Source: Styela clava (taxonomy: Eukaryota > Chordata > Ascidiacea > Stolidobranchia > Styelidae). Taken from it: a stretch of DNA of 64,000 nucleotides. Below are positions 11,343 to 24,149 of this stretch, piece after piece (position 1 is the first letter of the stretch; each line of letters begins with the position of its first letter). Under the pieces are notes generated by a model. That model did no database searches and was not told where the DNA came from. It saw nothing but the letters and a program-made list of their open reading frames with translations. The DNA lies in assembly GCF_964204865.1 (NCBI RefSeq), contig NC_135261.1, positions 6,634,001-6,698,000 of the forward strand, written 5' to 3'. A program made the position numbers and the translations under genes.

Positions 11343-11960
11343 ATGACAAGCAATGCTTCCTACACTTTACAAGCCACGAATGAGCTACGACAAAATGAGG
11401 AATTAATTGTGTGATTTTAATCTACAAGTGGAAAGCAGAACATTCAATTTTAATCGACTAGCCTCGAGTTCTTGCTCAGAATATTTTCGTAGAATGTTTG
11501 TGACAAATATGTTTGTGACAAATATGCTTGAGACAAAAAAATCTTTGTGTAGTCAAGGGATTCGAAGTCTTGGAAGTTCAGCAATGCATCGGATTTATGT
11601 ACGGTGAGGACTTTAAGCTTGACATGAGCAATATAGAAAGGATTTTTAAACTTTGTGACTTGTGGCTTCTGGAAAAGGCTAAAAATGTAGGCTATGTACT
11701 AAATATCTTCTACGTAAATTGTGCCAAAACTGCATTGATGTAAACATTTTAGCAAGTAAATACAAACTGGACAACATACGGACAAAATGTCATAAATATA
11801 CATTAAAACACCTAACTGAACTTATGAATTTCAATGGAAATCTGCATATCGTAGATGTTATCGAAATCTTACAATTAGGAGGGATCGAATGCGTTTCAGC
11901 GATTGATTTATGGAATTTCGCAACTCATTAGATGGACATTTCTGTTTCAGATATACAGTA
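11343..11960 (+). pseudogene. BTB-BACK pseudogene (5' half of a kelch-like gene)
   Basis: It aligns with residues 1 to about 190 of the 549-residue BTB/BACK protein, but in several frames. ATG at 11343 opens MTSNASYTLQ ... NELRQN, matching the parent's first 20 residues. A +1 shift follows near 11405, then CDFNLQVESRTF ... SSCSEYFRRMF. There is a 15-bp internal duplication around 11500-11527 (FVTNMFVTNM), a shift near 11535-11550 into GFEVLEVQQCIGFMYGEDF, and another near 11700-11720 into QNCIDVNILASKYKLDNI. The BACK part stops at FATH because the parent TGG (Trp) is TAG. These breaks rule out a normal BTB protein from this copy. It lies 640 bp upstream of intact kelch exons on the same strand, so it was probably their original first part. 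Confidence 0.85.
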
Positions 11961-12159
11961 TAATAATACCATTGTTATAAAATCCTGACTAACTGATAAA
12001 TTAAGACAACAAATACAGCACAGCACTTGGAATAATTTATTGACCAGATATGGCGACCGCAAATGTTGCTTTCGAGCCTGACGAAAAAGGTAGCCTATAT
12101 CATGCTTCTGCCTAGTTTAATATTACTGAACTAATAAGTAAAAATAACACGATCTCTTA

Positions 12160-12328
12160 CTTGGATATTGTGTATTGAACTGCAGGTCCTTTCTCCTTGT
12201 TACTTTCTCCTTACTTATCACTTTAATCCTATCTCGTTCAAGTATCCTTGTGGCGAGTACCACATAAGGATCCGAAGTAGAAAGTAAACAAGAAAAGAGG
12301 ACCTGCAGTTCAATACACAATATCCAAG
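12160..12328. mobile_element. Foldback MITE with 31-bp perfect inverted repeats
   Basis: The first 31 bases (12160-12190, beginning cttggatattgtgtattgaa) recur perfectly as the reverse complement at 12298-12328. Pairing continues less perfectly inward through ctttctccttgttactttct against the agaaagtaaacaag side. It sits between the BTB-BACK pseudogene and the kelch exons. No transposase; family unknown. Confidence 0.85.
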
Positions 12329-12594
12329 ATCCCCTAATACTAAACTACTTTGAGAATTGGCAAAAATGGAATCTTAAAATAGTATCGACTCAAAATGTAT
12401 TTTCTATTGAACTCGTGCATTTCTAAAATTGATATTTAAGTTGAATGAACATTTTTATTTCAAAAATAAAAAAAAATTCATTTTTTAGTAAATACAAAAT
12501 AAAATAACAATATAATATAAATTAATAAATTAAAATGAGACGGGCTTTCTTATCATTAATTCTCTAAATTTGAACTTGTTAAATATTCGTTCAG

Positions 12595-14620
12595 TGCTTA
12601 TCGTGTTTGATAACTACAACGAAAATGACAAAATGAAGGCGATAAGACCAATGCATGAAGGGGAGATAGTTGAACTGAAGGTATGCTGGACCCGAAAATG
12701 ATAAATTACAAATTTTTTATGGGTTTTTTATCATCATTTCTATATTATTCCTCAAATAATCTCCTTGTCAGCTCTCTTACTCTCTATACTCAATACTTAA
12801 AAACTCACCTAGAACACTGTGGACCAATTGAAACAAGAGATATATTTAATGCCCACAAAAGTATAAGACATCAGGAAACTTATATCATCATTTCTCTCGA
12901 GTCATCTTCAATTATAGATGTCATATTTCTTTTCCAGGAATTACATCCAGAAGCAGTATACAGATCGACACACATACGTTTAGTGCTGTGACCATTGATT
13001 CCGCTGTCGATGTGATACAATGGCGCGGAAGACTTTTTTGAATTTTTCTTATCTAATAGATGCAAAATTTATTTTTCAGAAACTACGGGATGGTAACCAA
13101 GCAATATTATTCGGATCGATAGACACTTACAGTGCTGTTGTCGTTGAGTCTGCAGTCTATGTGATACAATGGCAAAGAGAACTTTACAGAATAAAACCAT
13201 TTGATGAAAATCCCACTTGGGAATATTTGAAAGGACCAAAAGAGTTTCATGGAGCTGAACCACCGGCAGTAACTTTGGATGGTACGTCATGAAACTTAAA
13301 ATTGAAATTACGTATTCCAGCCTTTAAAACTCTTGCCAACTTGTTGGCAAACTATAATTTTGCTATTGAAACCACTTAAAATAGTTTATCGTCCATCTCA
13401 CTAACCTTTCACTTTACAGTGACATTAAAGCACATATTTCTTAACAGGTTTCATTTATGTATGCGGCGGAGGATTTGAACGAGCTGAAGTTTACAGGAAG
13501 ACGGATGAAGAACTTTCTAAAGTGACAAAATTATGTGAAAAATATAATCCAGCTGTGGGACAATGGGAAAAAATTAAAAATATGCATTGCGAAAAAAGAC
13601 TCAACGCAATGGTGGAAGCCAATGGTGAGTATATCCATTTGAATACAGTTTATTGATCTTTATTCAGGTGGTAAAATGTCATCAAAATAACTGTTTACAG
13701 CTATACATATGAAATAAATTGGTAATTCGGAAGAGCAAATATTTGGCATATAAGCAATCGTAAATACATTTCTTCTTACGATCCATAATAATAGATCTTG
13801 AATAAATGAACAAAAAGTATATGTAATGATGTTACAGGGCACATATACAGCATCGGTGGTATTGGGCGAAAAAAAAACAAAAAAAACAAAACATACGAAA
13901 TTGCTCTATCTCTCGTGGAAAAATACGATAAGGAATCGGATGAATGGAGCCCTATGCCTCGAATGAAAAAGTCGAGAATTGCCCCTGCAGTTGCCAGTTA
14001 TAATGGAAAAATATACGTGCTGGGTACGTGAATAATTTATCTTTCTTTTTATTTCTCTTTGCCATTCGACAAACATGAATTTACGCCAAATCATGGCTCT
14101 AACTAATGTTTTAAGGTGGTGGCGGGGTTGAGGATGAAGACAATCCCCGATTACCTGATGATTATAACAGTTGGCTTTATCTTGCTTCTTTGGAGTTTTT
14201 TGACCTAAACGGCGAGGAATGGGTACTGGCAAGAAAAAGAATGACGTCACCAAGAATAAAATTTCGGGTTTGTGTCTTTGATGACAAAATATATGCCGTG
14301 GGAGGCAATAAAGACAAGTAAGTTTGTTATCAACGTGGAATCGTTTATATAAAATATTTTACTTGGGTACACTTTTTTGAAAACAAGGTAATTCTCAGAC
14401 AAACCTTAAAAAAAATCATCTAAATGCAGCAATAATTATACATTACAGTAACAGCAACGTTGAGCAAGCTGATATACAAGACATCCGTGGAGAAGCAGAT
14501 GTAGAGGACCAAGGTGCGAAGGTGTGGAAGGTTACAGATTGGATTGGAGAAATGAGTAAATGGAATTACATGGCTACGTTGCTAATAAATGTGCCAACTG
14601 AAGAGATGCAAGTCGACTAA
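12595..14620 (+). CDS. Kelch-repeat protein, C-terminal part, six exons
   Basis: Predicted exons: 12595-12680, 13080-13281, 13448-13624, 13838-14023, 14116-14317 and 14449-14620. Each has AG/GT borders and compatible phases, giving about 340 residues ending EEMQVD-stop. Kelch features are clear: IYVCGGG ... YNPAVGQWEKI, IYSIGGIG ... KYDKESDEWSPMPRMKKSR, GKIYVLGGGG ... FFDLNGEEWVLA, DDKIYAVGG. These are GG pairs followed by a Tyr and a Trp, the blade pattern of a kelch propeller. The 5' half on the same strand is a broken BTB-BACK copy, so no intact full-length KLHL-type protein can be assembled from the window. The kelch half nevertheless shows no stops in the chosen exons, so it either uses another first exon or lost function recently. 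A Lys/Asn-rich insert follows the IGGIGRK turn. Paralogous copies: 24927-25413 and 45384-45990. Confidence 0.75.
12938..13050 (+). pseudogene. Decayed tandem duplicate of the second kelch exon
   Basis: It follows a good acceptor (tttcttttccag) and aligns with the first half of the exon at 13080: agatcgacacacat-tac ... agtgctgt ... gtcgatgtgatacaatggc. A 2-base insertion relative to the real exon shifts the frame and gives a TGA (RLVL-stop) when read from the upstream exon. It has no donor. This is a failed tandem exon duplication lying inside the intron. Confidence 0.75.
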
Positions 14621-14827
14621 GCACAGCTGTGAGCATATTAATAATCAAGAAATATTAATGGTGTATAAATTGATAATTTGTCAAGAATTCATTGAATTGT
14701 GATGTTTTAATTTACTATTTTATTCAATAGAATTGACTGCACTGCTGTTACTGATAAATGTGATTGTTTGATAGTTGTATCATATTGGTGTTTTTAGAAA
14801 GAAACAATTATGTAATAGCTTTATATA

Positions 14828-15013
14828 CGGAGTGTCTTAAAATAAATGAAACCCACAAAATTGCAAAAAATGCGTTTAAATAAACTTTAAAATCTAGCTA
14901 AAGGCCCCAAACTTTCAGTACTCAATTGTTATTATATGAGCCACAGAAAATGATAACCTTTTCAACGTCTTTTGTTCTAGTAATAAATGGATTTCGTGTA
15001 TTGGGACACCCTG
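14828..15013. mobile_element. Mariner-type MITE downstream of kelch gene
   Basis: The left end cggagtgtcttaaaataa and the inverted right end cagggtgtcccaatacac are imperfect TIRs, and TA lies on both sides (14826-14827, 15014-15015). About 186 bp with no coding capacity. Confidence 0.6.
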
Positions 15014-15214
15014 TATGTAGTATACGTAGTGCATAGTGCCTTAATTATGAATATATACACAGAATAAAAAATGTAATTTAAATGCAAGTACTGTTATCAT
15101 TATGTTTTTGGAATTGATCTTTATTCGTAAATTTCAAATTCCAGAATCTAGAATATTACGTTGTTTGTGTGGTCATGTGTTCTCGTTCAATAATACTTAG
15201 CTATGCATTTATGC

Positions 15215-15326
15215 GGTGTTCCAGAAGTATGCGCACCAAGATGTCGCACAACCTGAATCCTAACCGGTACACACATACTATGTTCAGGTTGTGCGCCATC
15301 TTAATGCGCATACTTCTGGAGGTCCC
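15215..15326. mobile_element. Foldback MITE family B, good copy
   Basis: The left arm ggtgttccagaagtatgcgc continues into accaagatgtcgcacaacct. The right arm is its reverse complement, ending gcgcatacttctggaggtcc. The centre is a short taaccggtacacacatacta segment. About 112 bp, mostly stem. Confidence 0.8.
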
Positions 15327-15597
15327 ATGTATACAGGGGCGTGAATGGATTAATATTGGCGGTCTTACCAACCCGGGTTGTTGACCGTTTTTATTTCCTT
15401 TATGATATTTAGGGTACAGTTGTGGTTAGAGCGCTACCGCAGTCGTTGTTATTCTAGTTACTCTCTGTGTAACCAACAACAGGCCACCTAACATACAGCC
15501 AGGTATATTCATTCAGAGTTATCTAAAACGCGCAACTTGGGACAGAAGAACTATTCACAAACTAGTGTTTGCATATATATAGTATAGTCACCGTATA

Positions 15598-15965
15598 CAG
15601 GGTGTCCAAAAAGTTTCACCCTAGTATAAAGTCTTTGTAATCAAATGATATTTTTTTTCGAATTATAAAAAAATAATTATACTCAGCCTTTATCTAATTG
15701 GATGTTATGTATGTTGGATGTTGTAGTTACCATTTATCATACAATAAAATTTATTCAAATTGGCAATTGTTGGACACGTTAGTGGACATAAGGATCGTTT
15801 TAAGATTATGTTGTTGTTGCAGTTCTTTGACACTTATGGACAAGTCCGTTTTCTCTTTGATTACTGGTCCAATTGCTCTGAAATTTTCAGTGGTTAAAGC
15901 TAAAATGTTTCCATAGAAGGCTATTACTTTCATTTATTTCAAATATTCCTGATAGCACTGTAGGA
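15598..15965 (+). repeat. Dispersed repeat family A, copy A3, with a mariner-like left end
   Basis: The body at about 15770-15965 carries ggatcgttttaagattatgt, ctggtccaattgctctgaaa, ttttcagtggttaaagc and aaggctattactttcattta. The left end at 15598 reads cagggtgtccaaaaagtttc. The same 20 bases, inverted, end copy A4 at 23207, suggesting these are the two termini of the family A element. Confidence 0.55.
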
Positions 15966-16231
15966 TTTGTTTATTTTGACAAATAATGAATTGTTTTTTT
16001 TGGTGGTACTCTTCTTGTTGTTCTTTTGATCACGTTATCATTGAACGTCGGTGGTGTATAACGAAATTCTTGCTTTGTTAAGATTTGTTATTGGGGAATG
16101 GCTAACAGCACCGTAGGTACCGGTACCGGTAGCGTCAAAGCTAAGGACTGCTTCGCTCTGATTATATTTCGAGTACTTCAAGAACTGCCACTCCGCATCG
16201 ACACATCTAAATAAGAATTCCGCGTTAAATA

Positions 16232-17560
16232 TTGAGTCAATTAAAAGATAAAGGTATTCCGTCAACTTCTGGTGCGACTTCAGAAGAAGAAATTATTGCA
16301 TCAAGTATGTCTAATACTTTTGTTACTTTTTCTGGTTTTGCTACAGGCGTAACAACACCAAGTGTTAGAAGAAACAATATCACAATCGTTACGACCCTTT
16401 CTAAACCCGTTAATTCGACGTCCTTGGCTGATGTTGTTTATCTTAGTAGTCAACCACCAAATGTGTTTTATGGAAATATTTCGTATTAAATGTATTGTCT
16501 GAATAATTCTTCCTATTTCCCTAGTAACCCTCCTATGGTTTCTTCGCAAAATCCATTTTACCAAGGGTTCCAACAGCCCGTTCCCCAACAGCCCATTTTA
16601 ACAATCATTTTTACAGTTTGTACCGGCAGACCGTGAAGGACCTAGTTCTGATATTCCGCATGAATTAGGCGATATGACTCATTCAGCATCAAGTGCTTAA
16701 CCGTAGTATCGAAGTTTTTCCTGATGGGGATGACCCGAACAATTTTGCATTCTTGTTCAATTCAAGTATGTCCTATGTCAGAGCTAGGGATGACCCCTGC
16801 GAATGCAATTTGTTTATATATTTTTATTGATGCAAAGGCCATTTAAAAACTATGATTCCGGTACAATATAGATTTAATTCTAATGTTATTTTGCAATACT
16901 TGATACAGTTTTGTAGTGTGGCTCGGGAAAGTAACCCCGACCAGAAATTTAGAGATTGCTTACAGCATGTAGGCAAGAGTTACAATGCTTTTGTCCGAGA
17001 TCTCAACCTCTGGCTTACTTGGCCTATTGATAATCACCAGCTACAGAGCGTTTATTATGTCAGCAATAATAAATGGAATTAGAAACCCTATAGGGCTCAA
17101 AAGTTTCTAAAAATGGTTCGGCCCATATTGTATGTTAAATGTTTAACGGATCGAGCAGCTGAGACCGATGAAGATACACCTGGTTATGTGGATCTAAAGA
17201 GACAACAAAACTCCCAAACTAATAACATAGACTCAAAGTCAAGATGTAGAGGTAGTCGTAATGGCGATTCCAGCCGCCAAAACTATCGCAGAAAACAAAA
17301 TGATCTACATGGTGGTCGTTGCTCATGTAGCCGAGGACGTGGCCGAGGTACTTTCTTTGGCGTACAAGAACCCCGTTATTTTGGTGGTTGTAGTTAATGT
17401 GGTAAGTCCAACCATACTGACGAGATATGTTTTGCTCTGCAGAAAGTTTTACGTAAATATCGTAATATTGAACTGGTAGAAGATAGACAGTCCAAATCCG
17501 ATGTTAACTCTGTGTTAAACACGGATGGGTTGGTGAACGACGCCAGTCCCCAACGCCAGT
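16232..17560 (+). pseudogene. Degenerate gag region of a Ty3/gypsy-type retroelement
   Basis: Several open pieces separated by stops and shifts lie upstream of a recognisable RT. One piece (about 16900-17080) has a gag-capsid-like stretch (FRDCLQHVGKSYNAFVRDLN). Around 17385-17435, in frame with PRYFGGC, a CCHC zinc knuckle can be read (C-S-stop-C-G-K-S-N-H-T-D-E-I-C) with one stop inside it. A retropepsin-like DSCAGAH appears near 17763-17785 with the active-site triplet altered. None of it can make a full protein. Confidence 0.6.
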
Positions 17561-18416
17561 AATAGATTCGAATATAGTTATCGAATCAAATGAACGGCCT
17601 GTAAAGGAAACTTAAAAACCCTTGACAACTAAAGCATATGAAGAATATGCTAAAAAAGTCTCTAACACCCTTTCCAATGTTTCTACCGAATGAGGAAAAA
17701 TTTGTACACCTGCTTATACCGACATTTTGATCGGAGATAGTTTGCATGCAAACACTATTATAGACAGTTGTGCTGGTGCCCATTTCATTTCATTCTCTCT
17801 GCTGATAAAGCTAGCAAAAGTAATGACATAGAATTCGTTAATCAGATATTTGAATATTATTGAGGTGAACCTATTAATATTTCAGGTAGAACTAAAATAC
17901 ATATTCGTATTGGAAGCCCAAACGACTATCACATGTTTTTGTAGCAGAAGACATTTGGGGTAATGTCGATAAGATATTGTTAAGAAACGGTTTTTCTTGA
18001 TAAATATTCCTGCATTATTGATTACAATGACTGTATTATTAAGATTAGGCAGAGCTGCGTTTATTTTATATGTGAACCTACCCCAAATCCAGAACGCACT
18101 TACAAAGTGTCGTCAATTGATAAGCCGATTCGACCAATTCCTAATGGGAAGTCTGATGGGTGATGATTACAATGACACAGATATAAGCATCAATATTATA
18201 ACCGAGAATATTGGTCAGAGACCGAAAACTTATCGATCGAAAGTTAGGGGACCCCCCAAAACAGCGCTCTTACTCCATTAAATAATAACTCGCTAATTAT
18301 ACGACATAATTTGCCCAAAATCAATAGGCTTCTGATCCGAAATATGATGAATGCACATGCAAAATCTGGAGTAGATTCAATCTTGCTTTAGTGAGATATC
18401 GCGTGCATCTAACAGA

Positions 18417-18612
<196 letters not shown>

Positions 18613-19119
18613 TACCTAGCAACATACTTACCGATTAAAATCGATAAGTAAAGAGACTGATTTTCAATCTGTATCTTCTGATAAGTCAAGTGGTTTTGTA
18701 CCGACCCCTATTTTTGGTTACTTTAAATATAGACTTCCTTTGCAGCAAAAGGAGTCGGCTCTTGTTTCAAATTTTGTGTCTTATTCTATTGATACCCAAG
18801 TACCGGTTTCTATTATGAACCCAGACCGTTCTAATTGAAAGTAAATATAAATCAATTACTTGGTGAATTTACACTTATAGTAGGTTTGGGTGAGGTTTTT
18901 AATGCTTCACCCAATGACTGGATTCATTTTGATAACAATACAGGTCACCCTTGTTGTAATATTAACGTGACCTAAAACACGAAAAATAATCCACCTGAGA
19001 TTAGTAGTTTGAAAGAAAAGTTTTTAGATTTTCGTTCGAAAGTACTATTTGTTGATGTGATATTAACTCCTGAGGAGAAGGAGGAATGATATACTTTTTT
19101 TTAACAGAATTTAGATATC

Positions 19120-19985
19120 ATGTCTTGTAGCCCATGGGATCTGGATGGAATCAATTCATGCAAGCATGAAATTCTAACAATCATGGAGCCTATTTGTTTA
19201 CCTCCAAGGCGTGAGCCGCATGCCTTTAGGGGAAATAAAAAGACAATACGAGAATTGCTCGATATTGGTATAATCCAAGAATGTGGAAGTTCATTTTTAT
19301 GCCCTATTGTGACGGTAAGAAAGAGAAATGGGTCTTTGAGAATTTGTTGTGAGTATAGATTTTTGAACGACATTACAGTAAAGCACAATACACCCCTACC
19401 TAGAATTGATGATGTTTTAGATGCCCTTGGTGTTGCTAAGTATTTTTGTTGTCTAGATTTTACATCTGGATATTATCAAATTCCCATAGCAGAGAAAGAT
19501 AAATACAAGACAAGTTTTGTTACATCTACTCTGCAGTACCTATTTAATGTACTTTAATTCGGTTTGACTTCTGCCCCTGCTGATTTTGTTAACTAATGAG
19601 ACTCATGTTGAAAGAATTGGAAAATAAAATTTGTGTTTGCTACTTAGATGACCTGGTTGTATGTTTGTACAACTGTGTGTATGCTTCAAATTTGACTGAA
19701 TTGAAGGATAGAAGTTGCCGTGTTTTCGAGCAGATTCGTGCCGCGAAATTAAAGCTCAATTTCTGTAAATCGAAGTTTTTGTGTCGTAAGGTAGAATTTC
19801 TTGGTCATGTTGTTAGTAGTGATGGTATTTCATCAGATACCAAGAAAATTATTGCTGCTTTGTTAAAATTGGCCTGTACCAAATAATGTTACTGAATCGA
19901 TATCATTTTTAGGATTTTTGACATATTATAAGCGTTTTGTTGAATCTTTTTCACACATTGCTAACTGGGCAATACGCCAGGGAAA
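19120..19985 (+). pseudogene. Ty3/gypsy reverse transcriptase, broken
   Basis: RT blocks are in the right order: RELLDIGIIQECGSS, VTVRKRNGSLRICCEYRFLN, PLPRIDDVLDALG, CCLDFTSGYYQIP, KYKTSFVT. After stops near 19557 and 19596 come FGLTSAPADF and the catalytic box CYLDDLVV (YxDD type), then KLNFCKSKFLCRKVEFLGH (thumb). From about 19880, in another frame, a connection/RNase H start (SISFLGFLTYYKRFVESFS) reads up to about 19980, where homology ends abruptly. No integrase and no LTR pair were found. The element is dead and 3'-truncated. Confidence 0.9.
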
Positions 19986-20662
19986 TGAAAGTTGTTAACA
20001 ACGAGAGTAGTAGGACGGTCTTGACATTACGTATATGACATGTTGGAAGTTAAAGTATAGTGAGATTCCTTAATACGGTGGCTTGTGTAACCACTGGCAG
20101 ATTATCGTATGGCTTCATTCATAAAAAAATCAACTGTATTTGCTTGTTAAATGAGCAAGAGACCAGAGCATACAATTCAATGTGTCGTAGCACATTTTCC
20201 GTCTCTAAAAATGAATATCTTACGATAGACTGAAGAAACTTGAAAAAAATATATTGTTAGCCAACCTTGATTGTCGTTACATAGTCAGCTTTGATAAATC
20301 GTTAAATATATTTTTGAATAGTTTAGTTTTTTAGGACATAGTAATACTATACTATCCATGTGCATATAACACAATGCGCTTCTTCCTAGTAGGGCCTAGA
20401 ATATTGCATCATAAGTGGTTTTTCAACTATTCCGAGTCAGTGACATTAGAGTAGATGTTGCGGCTCCGAGTAGAGTTGAGTTTGACGAAAAGAATGCCAA
20501 ATGTCTCTTCCAATGCTGAAGGTTGCCGACCCGTGAATGGGTTTTGTAATCGCGATCTTCGCAGAATTCTATCTAGTGCTGTCAATTCACACCATAGTAC
20601 AAACAGTTTTAAAATTTAAAAAATTGATGGAGCTTACCAGAAATAACAACTGCATACTAAAT

Positions 20663-20996
20663 TAGGGGTGTGCAACCTTCAATACAGGAGAGCCAAATAC
20701 AAAATAACTGAGTGAAACCACGGGTCGCAACATAGGCTTTCTAGTGGTTGCACTCATGACAAGCGTTGTTTGCTTTGTACAAGCTAGCTGTCAGGGCATT
20801 GAACTTCTTTGGCATGGATAATAAACATGACTCAGGTATTGGCTTTTCAACGCAAAGGGGTTGAAATTACTCTACGTATCAGATCAAGCTGAACTAAAAA
20901 CTCGCGCGCCGCAAACCCTTCAAAATTGACACTTCTCCGCGGGCCGCACAAGCTTTCCTTGTGGGCCACATTCGACCGGCGGGCCGCACACCCTTG
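20663..20996. mobile_element. hAT-type MITE (gggccgcacaccc terminus)
   Basis: The left end aggggtgtgcaacctt and the inverted right end caagggtgtgcggccc form short TIRs. The interior is rich in gggccgcac motifs typical of hAT-derived elements. The flanking eight bases (tactaaat and ctataaat) agree only partly, so the duplication is uncertain. Confidence 0.6.
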
Positions 20997-21171
20997 CTAT
21001 AAATATTCACAAACATGAAACCGTTCATGTAAATACGACCAATCAGTTAAGATGTAGTATTCCACATACAAAAGTTCTTTGATAAAACTTTTAGCCCAAA
21101 TATCTAAATTTTCTATGAAATTTCCGTGGAGAATAGTGGCAGTAACAGTAACGCCTATGATAGTAACATAC

Positions 21172-21312
21172 CGCCTGTGAATCCTCGGGAGTAGTGGGTT
21201 GGTCTTCAACACAGTTGAAAGAATCATTACTTTTAGGATTCGGAGCGGAATTTGCACAATCTTCAGATGAATTATCAACTTCATTCACCGCTTCGTTCCA
21301 ATTTTTTTCCAT
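21172..21312 (-). CDS. Possible acidic first coding exon, product unknown
   Basis: ATG at 21312 opens 47 codons rich in Asn, Ser, Asp and Glu (MEKNWNEAVNEVDNSSEDC ... TTPEDSQA) and ends at a good donor (GCG followed by gtatgt) in phase 0. No transmembrane segment or known motif. No downstream exon was found; a hAT-type MITE lies immediately 3'. Treat as a tentative orphan exon, possibly of a decayed or distant gene. Confidence 0.3.
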
Positions 21313-22949
21313 TCACAACACTTGAATTATACGATTTACATCGAATCCTAAGTTTCTTCGTGGCTCACCGACAAAAATGTTGCACATCCTGATCTTAAAA
21401 CTTGTTAAAATATTTTAATTGAGTAAAGCGTACGCTACTGTATTGATTCTTGGTCCAATCGTGCCATTCTTCGTTTTGGTGATGCCACTTCGTATTGCTA
21501 TATATAATCTAGTGAAAGAAAAGCAATCAATACTGTAAGGAATAGATACATGAAGTACAATATTAAAGGTCGATAAGCGGACGTTATTCTACTGCAGAAT
21601 TGTGTCGTTTGCGATATCTCCTTTAACGTGCCATCACGTAAATTAGTGATGGCACAAATTCCAAACAACAATGCTATATTATAACTTTTATTGAACACCA
21701 AGTTTTCATACAGATCATTTCCCAATTTATCGCCGTCGCTGTGGGGTTTATGTCGTATTTGGAAAAAAGTTTTATTTGCAACTAACGGATCATTTGTATG
21801 CGAATCTTCACAGCTAAATAAAATTGGTTGAAGCCGCAAACAGTGTGTTGCATCAATCTCGGTGCTGACCGAGTGTGTACCGTGCGCAAACCGAGTAATC
21901 TGTGTCAGAATATCCTCGCATTGCTCTCTTGTTTATATTAGTATAATTCGCATTCAATAAAAAATTAGGCTATTTGATATATGATAAAAATAATGGACTT
22001 CGAGATTTTCAAAAGTGTTATTTCCAGTAGATATATATTGATTTCATGTGCGCAACCTTTTTGTGAGGTAAACCTGGTATTGACAACTGTATAATACTTT
22101 TCAAGCAATAACTGTGGCGCAATGTGGTGCAAAGCATTTGCATCCTAGCTATGCACAGGACGGCCTGCGTGATTCAATCTTTGCATTAGGGAGATTTATA
22201 TTCAGACTCATTAATAAAAAAAAAGTTTGAATCAATATCAGGAAACTTATTGACTTTTTATCACATGTTCCTATTTGTTTGGTTTATGAGACATACAAGG
22301 TGTGCAAACCAATTAAGTCACAACGTAGGATTTGGGTCTCGTCTAACAAAAGAAATATTTCAATAGAAAATCTCAAATTGGAGATAATTGAAACTCGTAT
22401 TTTTACCCAAATAGTAACGTACAAGTATCTCGATTTAACAACAATGGGTAAAAATAGTGAGTCAGCAATCGAAGGGTCGCATTTTAAAACTTTGCCATTT
22501 ACGCCATTTTACGTATAGCTACGCCACTACTTATAGTATTAACCCTTCAATTATCTGAGAGTAGGATTACAATTCAATTCTATACTAAGTTTTCACATGT
22601 GTATGTGGATCGTTTTAATTACTTTGCATAAGTTTGGTTTGTATTATAAGTTATAATATCAAAATCTTTCTCTACTTTGTATCTCAGACATTACTGAATT
22701 GGCGAGAAAAAAATCAGAACTTGTCTTGTGTCTTGTATCACGGCATTAAACGGATGGCATCATAGCGCTAGTGTAATATTCCATAGAAAGAGTCAATGAC
22801 AACCAGTGATAATATTACAAGTTTCATACTGTTGCATCAATGCAAGGTCGTCAGTCAGAGAAACTTGGGTTTACCTTGGAGCGGCGTCGAGAATACACCA
22901 CAAGAAACTTCGCTTTTCGTCTTGTTTCTATGTCGCAAAATCATAATCG

Positions 22950-23207
22950 GACACGGTATGAACCTATGGATCGTTTTTATATTATGTTGTTGTTCTTGTT
23001 ATTGTTGGTATTTTTCTTCCTAACGTTATCAAAAAAATTGCCTTTCACTTTTATTATTGGACCAATTTGTTTGAAATTTTCAGTGGTAAAAGATTGTAAT
23101 TTTTGCTTGAAGGGTATTACTTTTATTTGCGCGCTCTGTGCCCATATATTTGAGAATAGCTCTCTTGTTAATGCTATGAAATCGGGCGAAACTTTTTGGA
23201 CACCCTG
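22950..23207 (+). repeat. Dispersed repeat family A, copy A4
   Basis: It contains tatgttgttgttcttgttat, ttggaccaatttgtttgaaa, ttttcagtggtaaaagattg and gggtattacttttattt. The right end gaaactttttggacaccctg is the reverse complement of the left end of copy A3, consistent with a mariner-like TIR. Confidence 0.6.
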
Positions 23208-24149
23208 CACTTGGAAAATGTAACTAATTTTTACTGGGGTGTTTTTCCATAGCACCAGACAGCTTTAGAGAAATAGCGGTCTGGATCATTAGTAAGAATT
23301 AAGATTATTCTGAAACAATATATGTGAAATAAAAATGCTAACTGTATGATATTATTATTTTTAAATATTTGAAGTAAGACTCGAGTTGGTGAAAATGGTG
23401 GTTATTCAGAATATTTTAAAATAATTAAAATTCTTCTTCTGGATTATTATTTTAGTTTTGTTTTCCCGTTAGCTTGTGTCCTCGTCTTTGTACTTTTAAA
23501 GGTTCGGGAACAATTTATTCACCATTGTATATAGATTCGTATATAGAATTCAAAAATTTCTGGATGAGTATATGATAAAATACGGATGTTGTATTGCTAA
23601 CCTTGCGCGCGGGGTTGATCACTTCCTCTACCAGTTATCAATGTTAATGTGATGCATTAGAACTGTTTACGCGTGGACCTCTAGTTTTGCTGAAATGTTG
23701 CTGTTGTTCGCGTTGGGATCAATATTGTTGCGGAACAATTGCTTTCCTGGCAAACAATGAAGCAATAGATTTCAATATCGGAAGATGGAAGAGATCGCTA
23801 GGCTACTGTTATTTTTATCAAATTTTCTTCGAGCTTTATATGTCACCCAATATTTGATGATATAATTAATGTATCGTTTTGTTTATTTATTTATTTATTC
23901 AAATCTTTGCTGAAACAATCTCTGACCGTCCTCAGTTTATATTATATCATAGTAGGGCGTTGCACAGTCATGTTTGCCCCGTGCCATAACCTTATCATTA
24001 TTTGTAAAAAAAAAAATTAAAATTTGTTGAGGCGAATAAACGCATGAAAGACTAGTGTGAGAACATCGATTCTACTCGAAATACTGACTTGCCTCGTGCT
24101 GTTTGCTGTCACAAGGTGTTTGTTGACACTACAAGTTTAATTTGTCCTA

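Noticed and set aside
15415..15480. tRNA-like words (gtggttagagcgctaccgca), also near 43480 (atggttagagcggttggcct)
   Set aside because: Only an A-box-like segment; no full cloverleaf, anticodon arm or B box could be drawn. Could be SINE heads.
16232..16489. 85-codon frame as an independent gene
   Set aside because: Lies just 5' of the gag remnants of the retroelement and has no ATG at its head; better explained as decayed gag.
21498..21839. Minus-strand 113-codon frame with a hydrophobic end
   Set aside because: No good start context, splice site or homology; probably chance in AT-rich DNA.
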